Shown piece after piece: positions 62,101-64,000 of a stretch of DNA of 64,000 nt. The notes beneath the pieces are model-generated. The model searched no databases, had not been told where the DNA came from, and saw only the letters and a program-made list of their open reading frames with translations. Positions within the stretch are counted from its first letter, which is position 1; the number at the start of each line of letters is the position of its first letter. The position numbers were made by a program, and so were the translations under genes. Source of the stretch: Congeria kusceri (lineage: Eukaryota > Mollusca > Bivalvia > Myida > Dreissenidae); assembly GCA_027627225.1 (NCBI GenBank), contig CM051028.1, forward strand, positions 24,796,364 to 24,860,363, read 5' to 3'.

Positions 62101-64000
62101 ATAAATTAACTCGACCACGTACGTTTGCACAATGTACTGTTAATTAAATCCCAGTCTTTCGCCGTGCATTTCATGCTGTTGCTAGACATTTCATACTCAG
62201 TCGGACACGTGTACGAACAGACGGACCCGATAGTTCGATTACATGAACTGTCGATTTTGATGGCAAAACCGTTCTGTATTATCAGCGATGAACACTGGTA
62301 AGCTGTGAAAAAATAATATTTAATACTGTGTCCGTATACATGACGTTTTTTTACTAAACACCTACGTACATTTCATAACACAATAAGCATCTCTCAAATG
62401 CCTGTGACTGTTTTATCTTTAAACTAAAATGAGTTAATGCAAATAAAAATATGTTATTTAACAAATTTGGCATACAAACTTGATTTGCACATAAACACAT
62501 TTTATCTGAATTTTTAAATCTTACAATTTGTAAAAGCAGTGTTATGAAATACTGACTGGGGTTGGCAATAAAAACAAGAATTCGTTATAAAAGTACATTT
62601 AAATAATTATTCGGTACACATTAAAACTCTAGAGGCACTTTTCTTAGAAGGTGTCGTGCAATCTTTGTGGATTAGACTTTATTATCAGAACATGTTTTGT
62701 AATCTACATGAATAATCTAACATCTAAAGTTAACATTTAATGTTTACCTTTACAGTGTTCAGTCGGTATCCATGAGGTATTTTTGGTACATACAACCGTG
62801 TCGCTGCTCTTAACGTACCCGACATTGCATGCAAAATTGCATTCGGTCCCGACAGTGGCTAGAGGACACTGAGTCAACCAACCATTGTTCATTGTGGAAT
62901 TTGAACAAACGTCAGTTGTGATTTCTAAATAATAATTTGTTATACTGTTATGGAAAGCTATTTTATATTATAAAATAACACCAGTTGGTACAACTCAGAA
63001 ATTATTTTATGATAAAAGCTTTTTAGAATATTATAGATTGGGTTGATAGATTAGCAATGTTATATGTTTTCAATTTCAACCTACTCGATTAATATAATGT
63101 CTTTCATGATAACTTGCATGTATTTGAACACTAAGATAAATTAACTTGACCACGTACGTTTGCACAATGTACTGTTAATTAAATCCCAGTCTTTCGCCGT
63201 GCATTTCAGGTTGTTGCTAGACATTTCAGACCCAGTCGGACACGCGTACGAACAGACGGACCCGATAGTTCGATTACATGAACTGTCGATTTTGATGGCA
63301 AAACCGTTCTGTATTATCAGCGATGAACACTGGTAAGCTGTAAAAAATAATATTTAATACTGTGTCCGTATGTATGATGTTTTTTACTAAAAACCTACGT
63401 ACATTTCATAACACAATAAACATCCCTCAAATGCCTGTGACTGTTTTATCATTAAACTAAAATGATTTAATGCAAATAAAAATATGTTATTTAACAAATT
63501 TAGAATAAAAACTTAATATGCACATATACACATTTTATCTGAAATTTTATATCTTACAATTTGTAAAAGCAGTATAATGAAATAATGTCTGGGGTTGGCA
63601 ATAAAAACAAGAATTCGTTATAAAAGTACATTTAAATAATTATTCGGTACACATTAAAACTCTAGAGGCACTTTTCTTAGAAGGTGTCGTGCAATCTTTG
63701 TGGATTAGACTTTATTATCAGAACATGTTTTGTAATCTACATGAATAATCTAACATCCAAAGTTAACCTTTAATATTTACCTTTACAGTGGTCAGTCGGT
63801 ATCCATGAGGTATTTTTGGTACATACAACCGTGTCGCTGCTCTTAACGTACTCGACATTGCATGCAAAATTGCACTCGGTCCCGACAGTGGCTAGAGGAC
63901 ACTGAGTCAACCAACCATTGTTCATTGTGGAATTTGAGCATACTTCAGTTGTGATTTCTAAATAATAATTTGTTATACTGTTATGGACAGCTATTTCATA
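49825..64000 (-). CDS. multi-sushi transmembrane receptor, C-terminal part (gene continues past the right edge)
   Basis: A minus-strand gene assembled from 19 exons, N to C: alternating B and A sushi exons (63957 down to 56976), sushi S2 (56525-56343), sushi S1 (54696-54514), a transmembrane exon (51723-51585), tail exon 1 (50468-50322) and tail exon 2 (49993-49825, stop TAA). All ectodomain exons are 177-189 nt, multiples of three, bounded by phase-1 introns with GT/AG ends, and every junction keeps the frame. About 1,108 residues are visible; the signal peptide and N-terminus lie outside. Each sushi has six cysteines rather than the usual four, as in selectin CCP modules. The protein would be a type I surface receptor with a glycosylated CCP stalk and an endocytic-type tail. 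Adhesion, ligand binding or immune recognition is inferred from the module type only. I do not recognise a named orthologue. Confidence 0.85.
50322..50468 (-). CDS. sushi receptor, cytoplasmic tail exon 1
   Basis: The acceptor AATTTCAG lies just above 50468 and the donor is GTGAGT below 50322. The first base completes Arg (AG+A) after the membrane segment, giving the basic stop-transfer run KRRKS. It encodes 48 further residues with an NPxY motif (IENPGYMTT) and an upstream VPYSN tyrosine. With the last exon, the tail is 105 residues. Confidence 0.87.
50784..50929. repeat. foldback element with about 66-bp arms
   Basis: ATCTGACACTAGTTGTCGTT ... TTAGTAAGCT is mirrored by CTTACTAACAAAATTCCTGA ... 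GTGTCAGAT with a short centre. Arms match at roughly 85% by eye. It lies in the intron between the membrane exon and tail exon 1. Confidence 0.85.
51585..51723 (-). CDS. sushi receptor, transmembrane exon
   Basis: The acceptor TTCCACAG precedes 51723; the donor AG|GTACGT follows 51585. The frame starts with two bases that complete a Glu codon from sushi S1. A short Gly/Ser/Ala-rich juxtamembrane linker (GGIGSQVAAAGGSSG) leads into a 23-24 residue hydrophobic helix (IGIGFGIAIALV, then CIAGAVALFIFI) ending in KR. Phase: in by 1, out by 2. Confidence 0.88.
51949..52409 (-). mobile_element. TTAAAGGG inverted-repeat element with tRNA-like module, best copy
   Basis: The ends TTAAAGGGACTTGTTAACAG and CTGTGAACAGATCCCTTTAA are imperfect inverted repeats of about 20 bp. 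A clear minus-strand tRNA-like module (52150-52085) has A box TGGCCGAGCGG and B box CGTTCGAGTCC. Flanking the module are GCGTTACAAACGCTTTATAC and GTTTTTGCAGTTAAG, read on opposite strands. Related copies are at 28541-28851 and 29603-30140. It lies in the intron between sushi S1 and the membrane exon. Confidence 0.8.
52901..53660. mobile_element. 760-bp inverted-repeat element built of CGACAGCGTCCCGA subrepeats
   Basis: The ends CCTCAGTCACACATTCTCGA and TCGGGAATGTGTGACTGAGG match as inverted repeats at 19 of 20 positions. The inside is packed with GACAGCGTCCCGAC-like units on both strands. Two larger hairpins carry GCTGTCGGGA..CTGTCGGGAGCC opposite TCCCGACAGCG. GC-rich against AT-rich surroundings. 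The many short frames in it are by-products. Located in the intron between sushi S1 and the membrane exon. Confidence 0.85.
54138..54306. repeat. poly(A), (AAT)n and (AGT)n microsatellite
   Basis: A run of 19 A, then ATA/AAT triplets, then AGT triplets with rare changes. Frames through it give Val or Thr runs and are not genes. Confidence 0.97.
54514..54696 (-). CDS. sushi receptor, sushi domain S1 (membrane-proximal)
   Basis: 183 nt, phase 1 at both ends, acceptor ATTTTCAG and donor G|GTAATT. Six cysteines in the order KC, KC, SC, SC, TC, LC, with FNVGISCEYSC in the middle and GSW near the end, as in selectin-type CCP. Two N-glycosylation sequons (NKT, NQT). Its sequence is clearly different from the A/B array. 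Confidence 0.85.
55281..55630. repeat. nested inverted repeats in the S2-S1 intron
   Basis: GATTTATCCCATCAT (55283) pairs with ATGATGGGATAAAT (55484). Directly beside it, AGATACGTTTATTTGCTCGG (55521) pairs with AGCCTCGCTAAATAAACGTATC (55589). Both are AT-rich foldbacks without coding capacity. Confidence 0.75.
55712..55775 (+). mobile_element. 3' fragment of the V-SINE-like element
   Basis: ACTCGAAAGTGTCTCAATAA and GCTTTCGACACAACTGAGCT followed by AAAATAAATAG match the 3' part of the SINE at 7085-7273 (there read on the minus strand). The tRNA head is absent. Confidence 0.8.
55829..56122. repeat. polypyrimidine tract (CCCT)n, (CT)n and (TA)n
   Basis: CCCT/GCCT repeats pass into (CT)n with a C9 run at about 56076 and then (TA)n at 56102-56122. 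On the coding strand of the sushi gene this is a purine tract. The Pro/Ser-rich and Glu/Gly/Arg-rich frames through it are artefacts. Confidence 0.95.
56343..56525 (-). CDS. sushi receptor, sushi domain S2
   Basis: 183 nt, phase 1 at both ends, acceptor GGTTACAG and donor G|GTAGGT. Six cysteines (PKC, AGC, PCDYTC, KVTC, NACQ). The third and fourth are spaced CDYTC, like CSYTC and CNFAC in the A and B modules. Unique sequence, not part of the repeat array. Confidence 0.85.
56976..57164 (-). CDS. sushi receptor, sushi exon A1 (C-terminal end of the array)
   Basis: 189 nt, phase 1 in and out. Same module as the other A exons but the most diverged: it has three extra residues (SSPNINNLNC where the others have SSNSMKC or SSNNLKC) and Thr/Val changes early on. 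This is the expected state for the edge unit of a homogenised array. Confidence 0.87.
57591..63957 (-). CDS. sushi receptor, tandem array of B1-B7 and A2-A7 sushi exons
   Basis: B exons (177 nt): 57591-57767, 58627-58803, 59652-59828, 60687-60863, 61713-61889, 62748-62924, 63781-63957. A exons (180 nt): 58001-58180, 59037-59216, 60062-60241, 61097-61276, 62123-62302, 63158-63337. All are phase 1-1. A modules read YQCSSLIIQNGFAIKIDSSC then CSYTCP or CSYACP. B modules read VCSNSTMNNGWLTQC then CNFACNVGYV. Each has six cysteines. Sequons NRT and NST in A, and NST and NTS in B, predict about four N-glycans per A-B pair. Even A exons carry TEYEMSSNSMKC, odd ones TGSEMSSNNLKC. B exons alternate TEVCS...PTDHC and TDVCS...PTEHC. 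The true repeat is therefore A-B-A'-B', about 2,061 bp, with introns nearly as conserved as exons. Confidence 0.9.

Overview
The window is animal nuclear DNA, AT-rich and dense in transposons. It is most likely from a bivalve mollusc, and my best guess is a dreissenid mussel (zebra or quagga mussel). Spliced genes with GT/AG introns, non-LTR retrotransposons, tRNA-derived SINEs and long microsatellites exclude a prokaryote. The bivalve call rests on repeat families recognised from memory: a short inverted-repeat element with the core CTGTGCAGTCCGCACAGG (four copies), a V-SINE-like element, and a repeat ending in GTTATGCCCCTT. No database search was possible.

Three genes are supported. Two are minus-strand paralogues of the small ankyrin-repeat protein phosphatase 1 regulator PPP1R27: copy A at 5544-9180 and copy B at 19615-22402. 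Each has three exons that join in frame to give 171 and 177 residues. They lie in a segmental duplication (block A about 3.9-12.6 kb, block B about 18.95-30 kb, a partial third block C about 32.7-34.5 kb). The blocks are interrupted by different transposons, which gives several filled/empty-site comparisons. The third gene occupies 49825-64000 on the minus strand and runs off the right edge. It is a single-pass membrane protein whose visible ectodomain is 16 sushi/CCP exons of the six-cysteine selectin-like type, followed by a transmembrane exon and a cytoplasmic tail with two NPxY motifs. Fourteen of the sushi exons form an alternating A/B array with a higher-order period of about 2.06 kb. 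A fourth, partial gene is an orphan TATA-driven signal-peptide exon at 17990-18050 on the plus strand.

Layout: 0-3.9 kb, two short minisatellites and no gene; 3.9-12.6 kb, block A with PPP1R27 copy A; 13.4-16.1 kb, a broken LINE; 17.5-18.1 kb, a foldback element and the orphan first exon; 19-30 kb, block B with PPP1R27 copy B and a 3.3-kb minisatellite that grew from a sequence still single-copy in block A; 31-35 kb, inverted-repeat elements and block C; 36-37.6 kb, a tetranucleotide satellite including about 550 bp of (CCCA)n; 38.6-39.6 kb, a LINE 3' end; 42.9-49.3 kb, inverted-repeat elements and a (CAGG)n tract; 49.8-64 kb, the sushi receptor gene.

The PPP1R27 copies would bind protein phosphatase 1 through an RVxF motif. 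The sushi gene would encode a cell-surface adhesion or recognition receptor. Nothing links the two functionally beyond proximity. I found no prokaryotic-type operon, CRISPR or defence system.
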